Part shown: in pieces, positions 11,929-24,504 of the stretch
How positions within the stretch are numbered: the first letter of the stretch is position 1
Layout of the letters: the number at the start of each line of letters is the position of its first letter
Source: Vespa crabro
Taxonomy: Eukaryota; Arthropoda; Insecta; Hymenoptera; Vespidae
Assembly: GCF_910589235.1 (NCBI RefSeq)
Contig: NC_060965.1
Span: 516,001 to 580,000 of the forward strand
Direction of reading: 5' to 3'
DNA: 64,000 nucleotides
Position numbers and translations under genes: made by a program
The notes under the pieces: model-generated
Databases searched by the model: none
The model's input: the letters and a program-made list of their open reading frames with translations, nothing else
What the model was told of the DNA's origin: nothing

Positions 11929-14900
11929 TTAATATTGATCGATCACTTGTCGTATCCAATCGAGATAGAAGGAAACGCGAGAATAGACACCAGGAACACC
12001 CGCTTGACCGCATCCAATGCCCCAAGAAACGACGCCAGCAAGTTGCCATTGTCCATTGCGTTCGCATACCATGGGACCACCGCCGTCGCCTTTGCAAGCA
12101 TCTTTGCCTTCCTCACCTCCGGCGCAGATGAAGCCAGGATGAAGATTGAAGCTTGTTCCGAGTCTCGTTCTTCTCATTTGACTTTCACAGACTTGATTAT
12201 TTATTATAGGCACGTCGACTTCCTTCAAAATATTTTGATATTTGCCAAACTCGCCGAAAGCATCTTTACCCCAACCGGTCGTCCAGCATCTGAAGAGATA
12301 AGAAAAAATATATACAATATATACATATATACATATAAGTAAAGGATAATCCTAGTTGAAATTATTATCAAATAGTGTTCCACATACCTTGCTCCGTTAA
12401 AGTCGTCACGTTTGTTTGGAAGACAGGCAGGAGTGATATGTGGATTCTTATCGAAATCGATTGGATGATCGAGTTTTAGGATGGCGATATCATTGTAAAG
12501 AGTGCCAGCATAGAACTCGGGATGTACGTAAACGCTAACGATATCTCGTTCGATATATGGATAAAATTCTACGTCGTGATTGACGTCCCATTCACCTAGA
12601 CGAGCTCGCAAATCACGTCCAGCATAGGTTTTCACGCAATGCGCAGCAGTAATGATATGTCGGGGAGAGATCAATGTTCCACCGCATACGTAAACGCTCT
12701 CGGTAGAATCCTTTTTCAATATAGCCACTTGCCAAGGATATTCACCTAAATATATGTATGGATCAATATATGTATGACACATATCTATTATTTTTGTTTA
12801 CAATGTTTTTATCTTACTTTTAAACCAAAGACTCACCGAATTCAGAATCTCCGTCGATGTAAGCTGGCGTTTTGATCCTAGCGTTAACGCCTTTCGTGTA
12901 TCTGGTACCGCATTGGCCAGGTCGTGGTCGCGAACCAATTACGTGGCTACTTCGGCAACATACATGACGTGGACCGCATACTGGTGGACGACCAAATTGT
13001 CTCTATTGGAAAGAAAAAACAAAACAAAAAAAAAATAATATGTATGAAGGTAATATTATTAATTTATTTATTTGACCTTTAATAAATAATTATGATTATG
13101 TCCGTAATTGTGTCTCGAAGGGTATTTTAAAATGGTTGCATGAATGAAGCCTTTATACTTAAATGGTTTGTACACTAGTGCGAGACAATAATGACGATGT
13201 ATTCTTGCGTTACTCGATAGCACGTCATTTGGTTCTCGTCAGGTATCGGTAATCGTGCTGTTTCTCTAATGATCCTGCAACACTTTGGTGAATCTGATAC
13301 AGAGGATGGTTCAACGTTCAAGCTCTTACCTCCTCCGTTTCAACGATCGTTTTCACGTCGCGCTTCTTTCTATCTCGAAAAACAATCTTTCTGCTTTGCT
13401 TTCCGTTCGATGAATTCTTCGCGGAGATAGGATAATTTTGAGGATCATCGTCGTAGGACGCATTGGTACGAGCATTTCTATAATAATCGTTATAATCTTC
13501 CAAACTGTCTGGATCGTAATCGTAATCGTCGTCATCACGATAATTATTAGGATAACCACTTTGATAGTGAGGACTGTTATGATAAGAGGAATGATAGTAA
13601 TTCTGATGATAGGGTTTTTCGTGGATCGTTGGGTAATAGGGTTTGGAGGGATAATGATGAATCGGTTTTTCGTAAACCACTGGCCCTGCTGGATAATACT
13701 CTGGCGCATAATTGCCCAGTAAACTTCCTTTCTTATGAGCAAGCAAATGTCCCAACTTATAAACGAGTCCTGGGTTTGGTGTTACGTGGAGATTCACCAG
13801 TGGTTTAACCACTTTCTCGCCATACTCATCCTTGGTAACTTGAACGGCCACCAAAGGATTTACGGATACCAAACCGAGATTTATGCCCTGTCCAACGTAT
13901 CCATCACCGAATGGATTTGTCGGATTAATGTAGCTTTGAGGGAGACCAAAACTAACGCCCCAAGTAGGCTTCACGTTTAGTTTCGAGGTGTCCACATCGC
14001 CAACGACCAATCTCTGCAACGAGAGAGTCGAAGAGTCACTTAGAGATCCGAGCTTTTATTTTTTTCTTTAGAAGAGACGCCCTAAATGTTAGCAGCTCTA
14101 CGATCCGTTTCTTTCCCTTTCTCTTACCGATATTTTATCAGTGATTTTTACATTTATCGAAACTCGGATCGAAACTCGGATCGAAACTCGGATCTCTTAT
14201 AACCCACCTCAATAACGTCGAACGGAAGCCTGTTAAAGCGTTAATCATTGGATATGTCGAAATAATAATGAATTTCCGAGCATTCGGTTCGAGGCGAGCA
14301 TTCGTTTTCTTCGTACTATTAAATTTCATCAAACATATTAAAATACATGTGTACGAATAAAGATAAAGAAAGATATAAAGAGTACGAGAAAGGGAAAGTG
14401 TAGAATTTCGCCGATTCTCGCTACGAACAGATAGCTCGTCTTCAAATATAATACGATAAAAATTTGTCTGAACTTACGCTTTGAGCTTCTACTTTATTTT
14501 CCTCCTTTTGTTCAGCCCTCTTTGTGGTATCCCTCTTCGTTCTCTTGTCGCTTGCGACGAAATCATTATTTTCCTCGGAATCTGATATTTCACCGTTGTT
14601 ATCTTGTTCTTTGCGATGGCCAACACTATTAGTTGCGTTTACTCCCTTCGGGACTTTTACGATACTCATTGTACCATTTCCATCGGTGATAACAACTTCA
14701 ACGGTTTCAGCTTCGATATTTTTCCCAAGATTACGAGGATCGATCGCCAGGTAAAGATCGTCCTTGCGACCAACATGGTCGATGGTTGAACATTGTTCGT
14801 AAGGTACGCACACGCAGTCTTCGTAACTCGACGACGACAATCCATTGTTGAAAGCATTTTCAAGTGATCCAAGATTACCGGCGAAGTTATTACCATTCGA

Positions 14901-16327
14901 AGCAAAATTATTATTGGCTATGTACGGATTGCTTGCACCGAAACCAGGATATTGTTTTCCTGTATGCAATGAATTAGATCCACCGACTGTGGAATCACCC
15001 TTCACTTTTTCGTAAGTTGAAAAAGCATTCGCGTAACTATTAGACGATGCAGCTTCGTTCAAATTGTTACCCGAGCTAGATGTCTTGATTTTAAAGTTCT
15101 TTCTATAGTCCTCGAAGTCGTTGATGGTGCCAGCGTAAGAACCACCGTTGCCATAGCCATAAGCGTTAAAACCATTGTTACCAATAGGTCCAGGTCCGAT
15201 TATCGGAGTTGACCCAGCGTTATCAATCGAATCTCCATGGTGATAGTGATGATGAACGTGTTGTTGCACAGGACCACCTGGTTGCTGTAGGATCACTTGT
15301 TTCTTATTTAGATATTTATTCTCGAAATCGACCTCAGCGTCCAAGCCAGGCTCATAAATTGGTTTCGTAGCGTAGATCGGTCCACCACCGGGTTTCTTCA
15401 GACCAATCTGTGACCCGAGAAAACTTGATGGTGGTCTTGAGTAGATTGGTCCATGTCCAGCTCCAATGAAAGACGGTGGTGGCCCTGACAAAATTGGTCC
15501 AGGAGCGAAACCAGGCGATAGTGATTCTGGTTTTCCAAATCTATATGGTCGTTTCACAGGCACAGCTGGTAACGGACGACCAACGGGTTTTATCGTCACG
15601 GGTTGAGCATAGATTACGTCATGAGGATGGATATCACGGTGAGGCGAGTAGTATGGACGACGACCTTCCAGATTTTCGCACTATATTGATCAAAAAAAAA
15701 AAATGTTTTTAAATGTTTATAAAGCATCGAAATATTAATCAAATAAGAAATGGTCAAACTCACGTTCATAAGACCGAGAGAACATAATTTCTCTTTGATG
15801 TAACTACGCGCTACGGTATCGTTCCCTAATTGAAGAGCATTTTTCACGTCTGGATCGGCATAGAGCTCATCGTAACCTTCGAGATTGCGTCCCTGTCGAT
15901 TATAGATGAGAATATTATCGATCACAGAATCTACCTGAAAATCAAACATTTTCGTTTATTTATTTATTTTTCTTTCTTTACATTTACTTATCTTCTACTA
16001 TATTTGAACTATTAATATTTTCTTTACCGTTCGTTGGTCGAATGCTTCGGCGACTCCGCTCGATTGCGATTGAACATTAGGGTTGTATGGTTGCTGTTGT
16101 TGCGACTGTTCTTGTTTGACAGCATCGGGTGCAGTGAACGAAACAGGATGATAAGATTCTTCTTGCGTGTTAGGAGCACCAAGTAAATCTTGACCTTGCC
16201 AAGACCATTGTTGCTGCTGTTGGTTCGTACTGCTGGAACTCTGTGATGAAGATGACGTTTGATATGTCACTTGAGTTGCCAGCGTGCATGTCGTTAGACA
16301 CGCTAACAGAATGGGCCAGCTTTTCAT
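11929..16327 (-). CDS. scaf: Scarface-like clip-domain serine protease homologue
   Basis: Secreted non-catalytic serine-protease homologue of 1080 aa. Coding exons on the minus strand are 16327-16028, 15934-15764, 15680-14478, 14013-13330, 13002-12837, 12745-12388 and 12289-11929, all GT/AG with matching phases. It starts with a signal peptide (MKSWPILLACLTTCTLA), then Gln/Ser-rich, Pro/Gly-rich and Asn/Gly-rich low-complexity sequence. CVCVPYEQC (C446-C454) and VCGPRHVCC (C795-C802) look like the two halves of a clip domain. Between them lie a conserved-looking block (WGVSFGLP, VNPLVAVQVTKDEYGEK, LVNLHVTPNPGLV) and a His/Tyr/Asp-rich stretch. The S1 domain begins near GEYPWQVAI with His877 (TAAHC) and Asp927 (NDIAIL). 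The catalytic Ser position (1030) is Gly in GDGGGP, so it should be inactive. The VNPL/LHVTPNPG block is why I favour scarface, a JNK-pathway epithelial gene in Drosophila, over PPAF2-type homologues. A non-coding first exon probably lies at about 18100-17989. Confidence 0.88.
14159..14194. repeat. Three copies of a 12-bp tandem repeat
   Basis: GAAACTCGGATC is repeated three times without change, inside the 464-bp intron of the protease homologue. Confidence 0.95.
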
Positions 16328-16613
16328 TCTAAAAAACGAAACAAAAGAAAATAATTTAATTTTCACTCGATCATTTTCATCCTTTAATTATTTTACATAC
16401 TCGTAGCTTTCATTTTTCAATGGATATCTATTTATTTAAATCATTAGAAAGTTCTTTATACTCGAGGATCCATAACATTCTTCATAATTATGTTTATGCG
16501 TAGGTGCGATCTGATAGTTCGATCGTGTTTAAAAAGAAAGTACAAAACAAGTTTTGTTGCATTTTTAAGGCAATAATAATCTGATATCTCATATCACATC
16601 TCAATGATTATTT

Positions 16614-16652
<39 letters not shown>

Positions 16653-17988
16653 TAGTCACTTTTGACGCAACTTCTTTCCTTCTTTTTTCGTCATTCTTAT
16701 GAACTTTTTAAATATGTTCATACATAGTCGTTCGTAATATCTAAGTGCTAATTTCAAATTGCTAAACGTACGATTTACATAATGTTTATATGGTTAAGAT
16801 TACCAAATTCGTGGACGCCCACTAACGATCTGGGTTTTACCGTTCGTCTACTACGTCGTTTCTTTAATCCAAACAAGTCTTGTGAAAGTGCATCTTACCT
16901 TTCTCCGATCAGGTTTTATTAACCGGTGAATGTATTACTGACGCGAGAAAGATGCACTTGTAGATAAAAAGAAAAAAGGAGAAAAAAAGAAAATAAGAAA
17001 GAAAATGAGATCGAAGATCAAGAGATACGAATTTAAATATTAACGAATATTCTTTCTTTCTTACTTTTAATTAGAATTTATCTCGATAAATTCGCGAAAG
17101 AGTTTGATTTACTTTCTGACATTAACAAAATCCATGATCGTTGATTTATTATAACGAGTAATTAATGTAGAACAAGACGAACAGTCTTTTTTTTTTATTA
17201 GGAATTAATTGGATGTGAAAAGTACGATCAGTTTAAAAACGAACGATGATGTGATCCTGTAACCGATAGGGTCAACGAAAGTAAGAGGAAGTTGAGAGAA
17301 AGTCGTTTAACCGGTCGTAGAGCTATATCATATATATATATATATATATGTATGTATACATATATGTATGTATCTTTTTTATATGGTATATATCAAGAAG
17401 AAGAATGTTTCATTTATTCTTTAAGACGTTATTTTGACTGGAGAAAGTTCTTACGTAATAACGGAATTAAATGTTCTCGATGATCTTTGTCTTTTTTACC
17501 GGAATATAAGCAAAGATAAAATAAAAAAGTTGAGAGAGCGAGAAAGGTAAGATAGTTGAAGGTATATGTATCTATCTATCTATATATATATAGGTCACGA
17601 AAAGAAATCATTGTGTTAAACGTTGATCGTTAACACACAATGGCTATTTTCTCAGACAATATCGACAACTCTTACATGTGACATACAGTGAGAAGGAGAA
17701 AGTTAAGAAATCATTGAACCCCGGCGTATAGGTAATTCTTTATATCTTCTTTCTCACTTTCTTTTATAGTCAAAAAATAAAATAACAATATCTCTCTATC
17801 ATCGATTTGTAAATTAAATCGATATTAATTTAATTTTAAGATACACAAAGTCTCATATCATTTATTCGCGATAATTAAATTTATAATGAATTATTTTTAC
17901 GAATAATTAAACCTTAATGTTTTATTATAAAATTGTAATATTTTTAATGATAATATTGATTTGATTATATTGAATTTATATTATATAC
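16328..17988 (-). other. Likely 5' UTR intron of the protease homologue
   Basis: An acceptor (pyrimidine tract, then TTTTTTAG) ends one base before the ATG at 16327, and a good donor (AACAG/GTATAT) lies at 17989/17988. The 1.66 kb between them shows no coding potential. TA runs lie at 16617-16643 and 17327-17349. Enhancers could sit here, but none can be recognised. Confidence 0.55.
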
Positions 17989-18131
17989 CTGTTTTTAATG
18001 AACACGCTGAGAATAATACGGAATTTCTGAGACACCTTGTGAACGTCTTACGATGTCTGTTCACCACGGAACACTTTCTCCGTATACAACACTGGTCTGT
18101 GCTTTTACCGAGACCGCTCGAATCTTATATA
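17989..18131 (-). promoter_or_regulatory. Probable promoter and non-coding first exon of scaf-like gene
   Basis: On the minus strand TATATAAG (18131-18124) is followed about 31-37 bp downstream by a plausible start at 18100-18094. The roughly 110-nt untranslated leader then ends in AACAG/GTATAT at 17989. The leader has no open start. It would splice to the acceptor next to the ATG at 16327. No transcript evidence is available. Confidence 0.55.
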
Positions 18132-20618
18132 CTTTCGTACCTCTTTCGGGGATGCTGAGGCAGCTACGCGATTGGAACGTTATGGTGGGGTAAATCTACG
18201 TGACTCATTCTTTACACGAACATCCGTTTTTGGGATTCGTTTTTAAGTGGAATTATTTGTCGCAACCCCTTTTGTTTTATCGAAAATTTTACAACGAATT
18301 TTTACACGATTACATTGTATGCTTAATTATTATTTAAATTATTATTTATGAAATTAACTCTAAAGATCGTAAAGAGTTAAAATTTGGGTCCACAGTTTAT
18401 ATTACGAAATATGATAATATAATATGATTAGGCTACTATTTATTCGAACAATATTTAACAAAATGTTTTAGTTGATATTTTAAATAAATTTTTTTAATGA
18501 AACATCGATATGCAATATTAGTGATACCGATCAATACAAGAATTGTTAATATTTTAATTGAAATATTTGTTAACGTAATAATTTAAATAGACGATCAGTA
18601 TCAATCAATATCAATCTTGAGATTTCATTATATATTTATATTATCCATTGATATTTTGTTATAAATACTAATGTTTACACATAAACATATATATGATCAT
18701 TTATTTTACAAAATATTGTCAAAATAAATAGAAATGATATAATTATAAGATAATTTCGCAATTTCTAAATATTAACGATTAACAATGTAATAAAATTGCA
18801 TTTTGCACAAGATCGATTTCAAAGATTCAAGGTCTTATGAATGGAAGTCTAGTGAAATTTCGTATCGTTCGTTTCGTTTATACGTTTCATTTTTGATCGC
18901 AGGTAGAAGAGCGGAACCGAGAGATCATTAAAGTTCGTCGGTGTATATCCGTGCGGTTGAGGTCTCCTCAGGAAACATTATACACGTGCGTATTTACTAC
19001 CTAGAAAGAAAAACAATTCATGGATGTTACAGACGAACGGCGTACGCTTTCTTTTCGGTGATCCTCTTCGTTAACCTTGACATCATCCTGCCTGAAATTC
19101 GATCGGACAGTAGATAGTCGCCTTGCTAATTTCAAATGATTTCTAAGAAAAAGTTCAAAAATATCGAAATAAATTTTTCAATAAGATCGAAAAAATGTTT
19201 AAACATTTTTCACGCATAATAGCAAGTTGACTTAAACCGAAGCAGAATCGGAGTTCCTGCGGTTAGTGTTTGTATTTCAGGTTCCGGGAGAAAGTATTCC
19301 CGAGGATGTCTCAGAATTAACCGAGTGTAATAATAATATTCGAATAGAGATCGCTTTTACGAATACATTATGGATATATTTGACATTATGAACGATTCAT
19401 AAACATTAGTCCTTTGTCGTTTGATAAGTAAAATATAAATCCACATTATTATCGAGTATTTTCATGTAACGCTTATAAGAACAAAAAATTTGACTTCGTT
19501 CATTCATTTTTCTTTTGAAAGAAAGAATAAATAATGAATGAAGAAAAAAGGATCACGGAGCCGGTTTTGTTATCGGTTGACCGGTCGACTTAGTTCGATG
19601 CACTCATTCGTTTTCTCTTGCACAACAGGGATTTTCCCGTCGTATACTTTACTCCGATACATGTTGTAACTATCTCTGAGAATTTTTGTATGACGTATTC
19701 CTCTTTAGCATGTTAAAAAAAAAAAAAAATGAAGGTAAGATCGTCTTGACCTATTTACAACAAACGTCGAAGGCGTTTGTTCGTGATCGTCGAACTTGAG
19801 TAATAACGGAATAGAAAAAAAAAAAAAAAAAAAAGAAAAAATAATACTAATAAATAAATTCCTTTTTCTCTTTTCTAATTTTCTACGATACTTATTTATG
19901 AGACTTATGATCGACGGACAATTTCTGTCGAAAACATTGTTAGGCTGGCGTTTATGTTGAATATTATGTAACGATGAGTCCGTTCAAGGTACAATGACGT
20001 CGACGAACGTGTTAAGAGTTCCGATGTTCTCGAGAAAGTTTCCGATCTTTTCACTTTCCTTTTCATCGCATCCTGTGATCAGCGACACCGTTATCATTGA
20101 ACTTTTGTGATTCAAACTCCTATTTATGCTTTCATGTATAAAATGGGGAACAAGGACGAGACTTTTTCTATGCGAGATATACTTTATGGACTCTAGTTAG
20201 CCTCTTCTCTCGTCATCCTTATTCTCGGTTCAATGCCTTTTCTTTTATTTATTTTTCCTGTGAATTATTCATAGGAACATAAGGCCGCTTTTTAATATTT
20301 TCAAGTTTATAAAAGATGAATATTTTCTACTGTAAGGACAATGAAGGATATTTTCTATTGTAAGGACAACGTAGCTATGGAACTTCGATCGGACAATAAT
20401 GGCCATTAAATAATGTTAAATAAAAGAAATGTCACAAATTAATTTTCTTTTTGTTTTTTTTTTTTTTTTTTTTGTGCTTTTTTTCTTCTAATATTTGTTT
20501 CGCGTGAATGACTTTATCAATATGCGATACATGAATGAATTATTGGTGAAAGGTAAGGTAGTTCTCTGTAATGTTCATGCTTTAACTTAGGTCAATATTC
20601 AAGGTGGTGATAAAAGAA
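18132..20618. other. 2.5-kb intergenic region
   Basis: No supported gene. AT-rich sequence with A-rich runs (19714-19729, 19816-19834), a T run (20456-20474) and a small 28-bp tandem duplication (20321-20372). It separates the conserved gene block from the cuticle-type cluster. Confidence 0.6.
20321..20372. repeat. 28-bp tandem duplication (about two copies)
   Basis: TATTTTCTACTGTAAGGACA at 20321 recurs at 20349 with a single change, giving a period of 28 bp. Confidence 0.85.
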
Positions 20619-21433
20619 TCAGTAGGTAATGTGGTATCCGTGCTGTTCGATCGAATAAGTGGAAGGTGCTGCGGCTATTTCTACAGGCGCAAGTGCTGCT
20701 GGATAAGCGTAGGCGTACGGTGTCAACTGCGAAGAAGCAAGATTCATTGATATTTTAACAAAGATAATATATGCAATTAATTGAATCGAACGATTCACTT
20801 GGACGACAGATTGGTTATCAATACATTTTTCAGTTAATGAGTAAACAATTCTGACATATTGTTATTACGTAAAAGTAACAGATTATTAATTATTCAATGC
20901 CGGATTGTATTCGTTCAACGTCATTGAATAGACCGTATACATTTATCGGATTAATTATTTAATAGGTGATCCGAGAAATCGATGGAAAGTCTCTGGTGGA
21001 ATAAACATATGTAGAAAATTTCAAGGAAGAAGAAGTGATAAGATTACAAATTTAATCTAGTACGTACTTGGGGTAAAAGTGCTACGCGAGAAATCGATGA
21101 AATTAGAGGCGTAGCGATTGGTGCAACAAGAGGTGTCAATTTAGCGGTGGACGCTGGTGTTTTGATGTCCGTTATCAGCGAGAGAGGTTTCGGTGCTGGT
21201 GCTGGTGCTGGTTTTGGTGCAGGTGCTGGGGCGGACCAGGTCAAGCCAATTAGCGCAATCAGAATTAACTGTGAACATATCAATCCCAATTTTTTTCAAT
21301 ATTTTTCATTTACGCAAATAGGAATTAATACTCGAACAATTTGGAATTTCGTTAATAATACATTTACAATAAATAATATGTCAGTCAATGTATTATGTAA
21401 AATCGATCGATTTCTACTCACGTGTTTGAACAT
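20619..21433 (-). CDS. Small Ala/Pro-rich secreted (cuticle-type) protein 1
   Basis: Three exons: 21433-21422 (ATG TTC AAA CAC), 21268-21068 and 20726-20619, all phase 0 with GT/AG borders, giving 106 aa. After MFKH the second exon gives a hydrophobic signal segment LILIALIGLTWSA, then a PAPAPKPAPAPAPKP stretch, then PLV/ATP/LIS-type sequence. The third exon encodes a Tyr/Ala-rich tail starting LTPYAYAYPAALAPV and ending HITY. Reading the second exon past its donor gives only short non-homologous sequence, which supports the splice. Minus-strand TATAAGT near 21528 may be the TATA box. It is the first member of the cluster of twelve. A structural cuticle role is inferred from signal peptide, composition and neighbours. 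Confidence 0.78.
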
Positions 21434-24400
21434 GTTGGCGGATTTTGAAGAGGATGAACCCGTAGGAGTGCGTTCGATGATTCTTCTGTATTTCTGTGCG
21501 AGAACGCTCAAGCCCTCTCGTACTTATAGGGGTTCCGCGAGGGCCAATGAAAAAAGTAGACTCGTCCAGTACCTATGAGAAGCGTCCCTACGCACACGGC
21601 GCATTCCTTTCTGGTACCAGATACCTCTGTTGCGTGTGAATAGTTTTCTAAACAGGGATATGCACGATCACTTTTTCATCCTTTTACTTCCTTTTTGCTT
21701 TCGGTGATTATCGTTCCTTTAGATCCTACGTAGAATCGAATAAAAGTATGCTTTTGAGTATTAGAGTAAAGAGTAATCGAGTAAAAAGATCGTTAGGCCG
21801 TGATCTTGAGCGATCGCCAAGATCAATCTAGTGGTTGGTACAACGTATCGCTGTACGACTCGATTAATTGACGATTAAGTTACCAAAGAACCGGTATTTC
21901 GACTCACTTTCAATTTCTTAAGATACTTATACGCGAGCAACGTTACAACGTTCTTTAAATGTGACTTCTTTTTTTTTTTTCTTTTTTTTTTTCTTTTTTT
22001 TTTGTTTTACATTAATCAACTGCAAAACAACATCAAGGTATGTATTAAATTAATGACAGATTGGTATCGAATGACAGTAAAATTAAGATTACCTGAGAAC
22101 GATGTAAATTTGAAGGGTGTAGGCACAATCGAGCAAAACGATCTTTATCGGGATCATAACTCGTACATACGTATATACTCGAATATCGATTAATTAATAT
22201 TAACGGGAGGACATTTGTTCAATTACTCGATGTATCTCCTGGTTGGTGTTACATAAAGGTATTTAATTATTAAAATATTCGTCGAGTTAACATTATTCGT
22301 AGTTGCAGCCAGATAATACCATTTTTAAATTAATAACGTCGAAGGATTTTATATATATATATATATATATATAAATTGTCGATTAATCATGTCTCGTATT
22401 TCCTTTTTATGGCAACTGGCCTATATTTTCCTCCTGTAATTCCATCGGTAAGTACGTTCTCTCGTAAATGCGGCTATCAGGATTCCTGAAAACGAACGAG
22501 GCAGAAGAAGCTGATAGGTCGAGTAGGAGCCTCTACAAAAACTCCGAGAGGAGACGAAGTACATCGCAATTCTCCACGTTCGTTCACCCGAGACCTTGGA
22601 TACTCGTAGATATCCTTATGCGGCTTTACAACTGGCGATCCAGTCAATGCATAAGTCAGACAGGAACGGGTACTCGGGAAGGAACAGCATACCTGGCCGA
22701 TAAAGTTTCTGGAGTTTAACAACTGGAGTGGTAGAGAGGGAAGAAAGATGTGAAAAGAAGTGAAAAATTTTGCACGAAAAAAACAAAAAACAAAAAAAAA
22801 AAGAAAAAAAGAAAGGAAGAGAAAAAATGTTCCCCCTAGACAATAGTACAATACAAATTTATTATTAACTATAAATATATTATTATTTTCTCAACGAGAG
22901 AATATGACGGAAATTTTATTATTCGACGAGGATGAAAGCTAAAGAAAAAAGAAAAAAACAAGAAAACCAAAAGTAAAGAAGAAAAAGTAAAAATAAAAAA
23001 AAAAAAAAAAAAGAAAAGAATGACGTCGCTGTGGATTTACTACCTGCCGATATTTCCTTCCGAACGGGTGGATGGTTCGGTTGGCTTGAAAGAAGGGATA
23101 AGGGCGTGCCTAGTCAGACCAGAAAAATACGGACTATCTTCGTGACCAGTTTGCGGATCGTAACTCGTAACGATCGTGGATCGGCGAGTACCAACATCCT
23201 TCGATTTTACCATACCCGACGAACTATTGTCTGTATCTTCGAACGCTCGAAGCCGATTCTCAAAGAATAATTCTCGAGACGAATAATCGAGAGAAATATA
23301 AACGAACATATTCTAAAGAATCATCGAGGATGACGATGCGATTATCAAAATCGTTCGAACATTTTTATCGGGTTTCACGGGTGATAGACAATTACGAGAG
23401 TGATTCGACGAATCGATTCATTCGAAACGTCGATTTATTTGCGACGTTTTCAGAGCGAATCTTTGCTCGGTAGTCGCATAACTCGGAACGTTACGTTTCT
23501 TTTCTTTTTCTTTCTTTTTTTTTTTTTTTCTCAATTCGATCGATAGAGACGTGCTCTGGACCGTGAAACGGCTTTTTCGTTGATCGGCCGAACTAAATTC
23601 ATCTCTTTCCACTTCGAGGTCGAAATTCTTGTAAATGAAGTTACAAGACAGCCAACGACATATATCAAAGAAATAAATCGTTTAGCGGAAGCATCGATGA
23701 TGGCCTTGACGATGGTCTCCCTAACTACTTTTTCCCCCCATTTAATCGATATACTTGATACGTTTGTTCTGACGTATTATAAGTTGTATAGTTAGATTTA
23801 ACTTTTATTGTAAATCCTTGATACTTTATAAAAAGGGATCAGAAAAGGTTTAAGAACGTAAAATCGTTCTAATGATAAATGTATTGAAGTATAATAATCA
23901 TAAAAGCATGAAGTAGTACGTATACAATGCTTGATTTTTGTCCTTTTTCTTTTCGTACACAAAAGTATCGACGTTTCGTACCTAAGGCTAATACTTAAAA
24001 AATAATATAAAGCATATCGAGTCGCAGTCGGGCAGCCGGTTTTTAGGCTCCTCCTTTGTCCTGGGAACGACGATGATCGTGAAAGATTTTCAACATGCGA
24101 GCCTCGAAGACGAGGACGATTCTCGTTGCGCCTGAAAATTCGAAAATATGCAAGGACTCAAGAACTTCGTTCGAGCTCCTCTATGCATCTAACGAATAAT
24201 GCGCATAGAAGAATGCATCGTCTGAGAGGTGAAAATAATAAAATTAATAAGAGTATTTAAAGAGAAAGACTCGAGAAAAAAAGTAAAAGAAAAACAAAGG
24301 AAAGGAATCACCGATTGAGTAGAGTTCGACAGTTCGCTAGCTAGGTGGTCCATACGCAAAGAAGAAGTTTTGACGAGGGCATTGTTGTACGTTGTTTCGT

Positions 24401-24504
24401 CAATTTATCGTTTTGAACGTGATCGTTAAAAAAATGTAGGGTCAACGATAAACGAAAAAGATATTTAGCTTATAACGGAAGAATCCTTGATAATGATGAT
24501 TTTT
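21434..24504. other. 3.1-kb intergenic region
   Basis: No supported gene. T/C-rich and A-rich tracts lie at 21969-22002, 22779-22825, 22981-23012 and 23495-23529, with a TA run at 22352-22372. ORFs at 22468-22719 and 23031-23270 have random-like composition. Confidence 0.55.

Noticed and set aside
13353..13980. Ile/Thr-rich ORFs in other frames of the protease-homologue exon
   Set aside because: Frame shadows of the His/Tyr/Asp-rich coding exon 13330-14013, which has correct splice sites.
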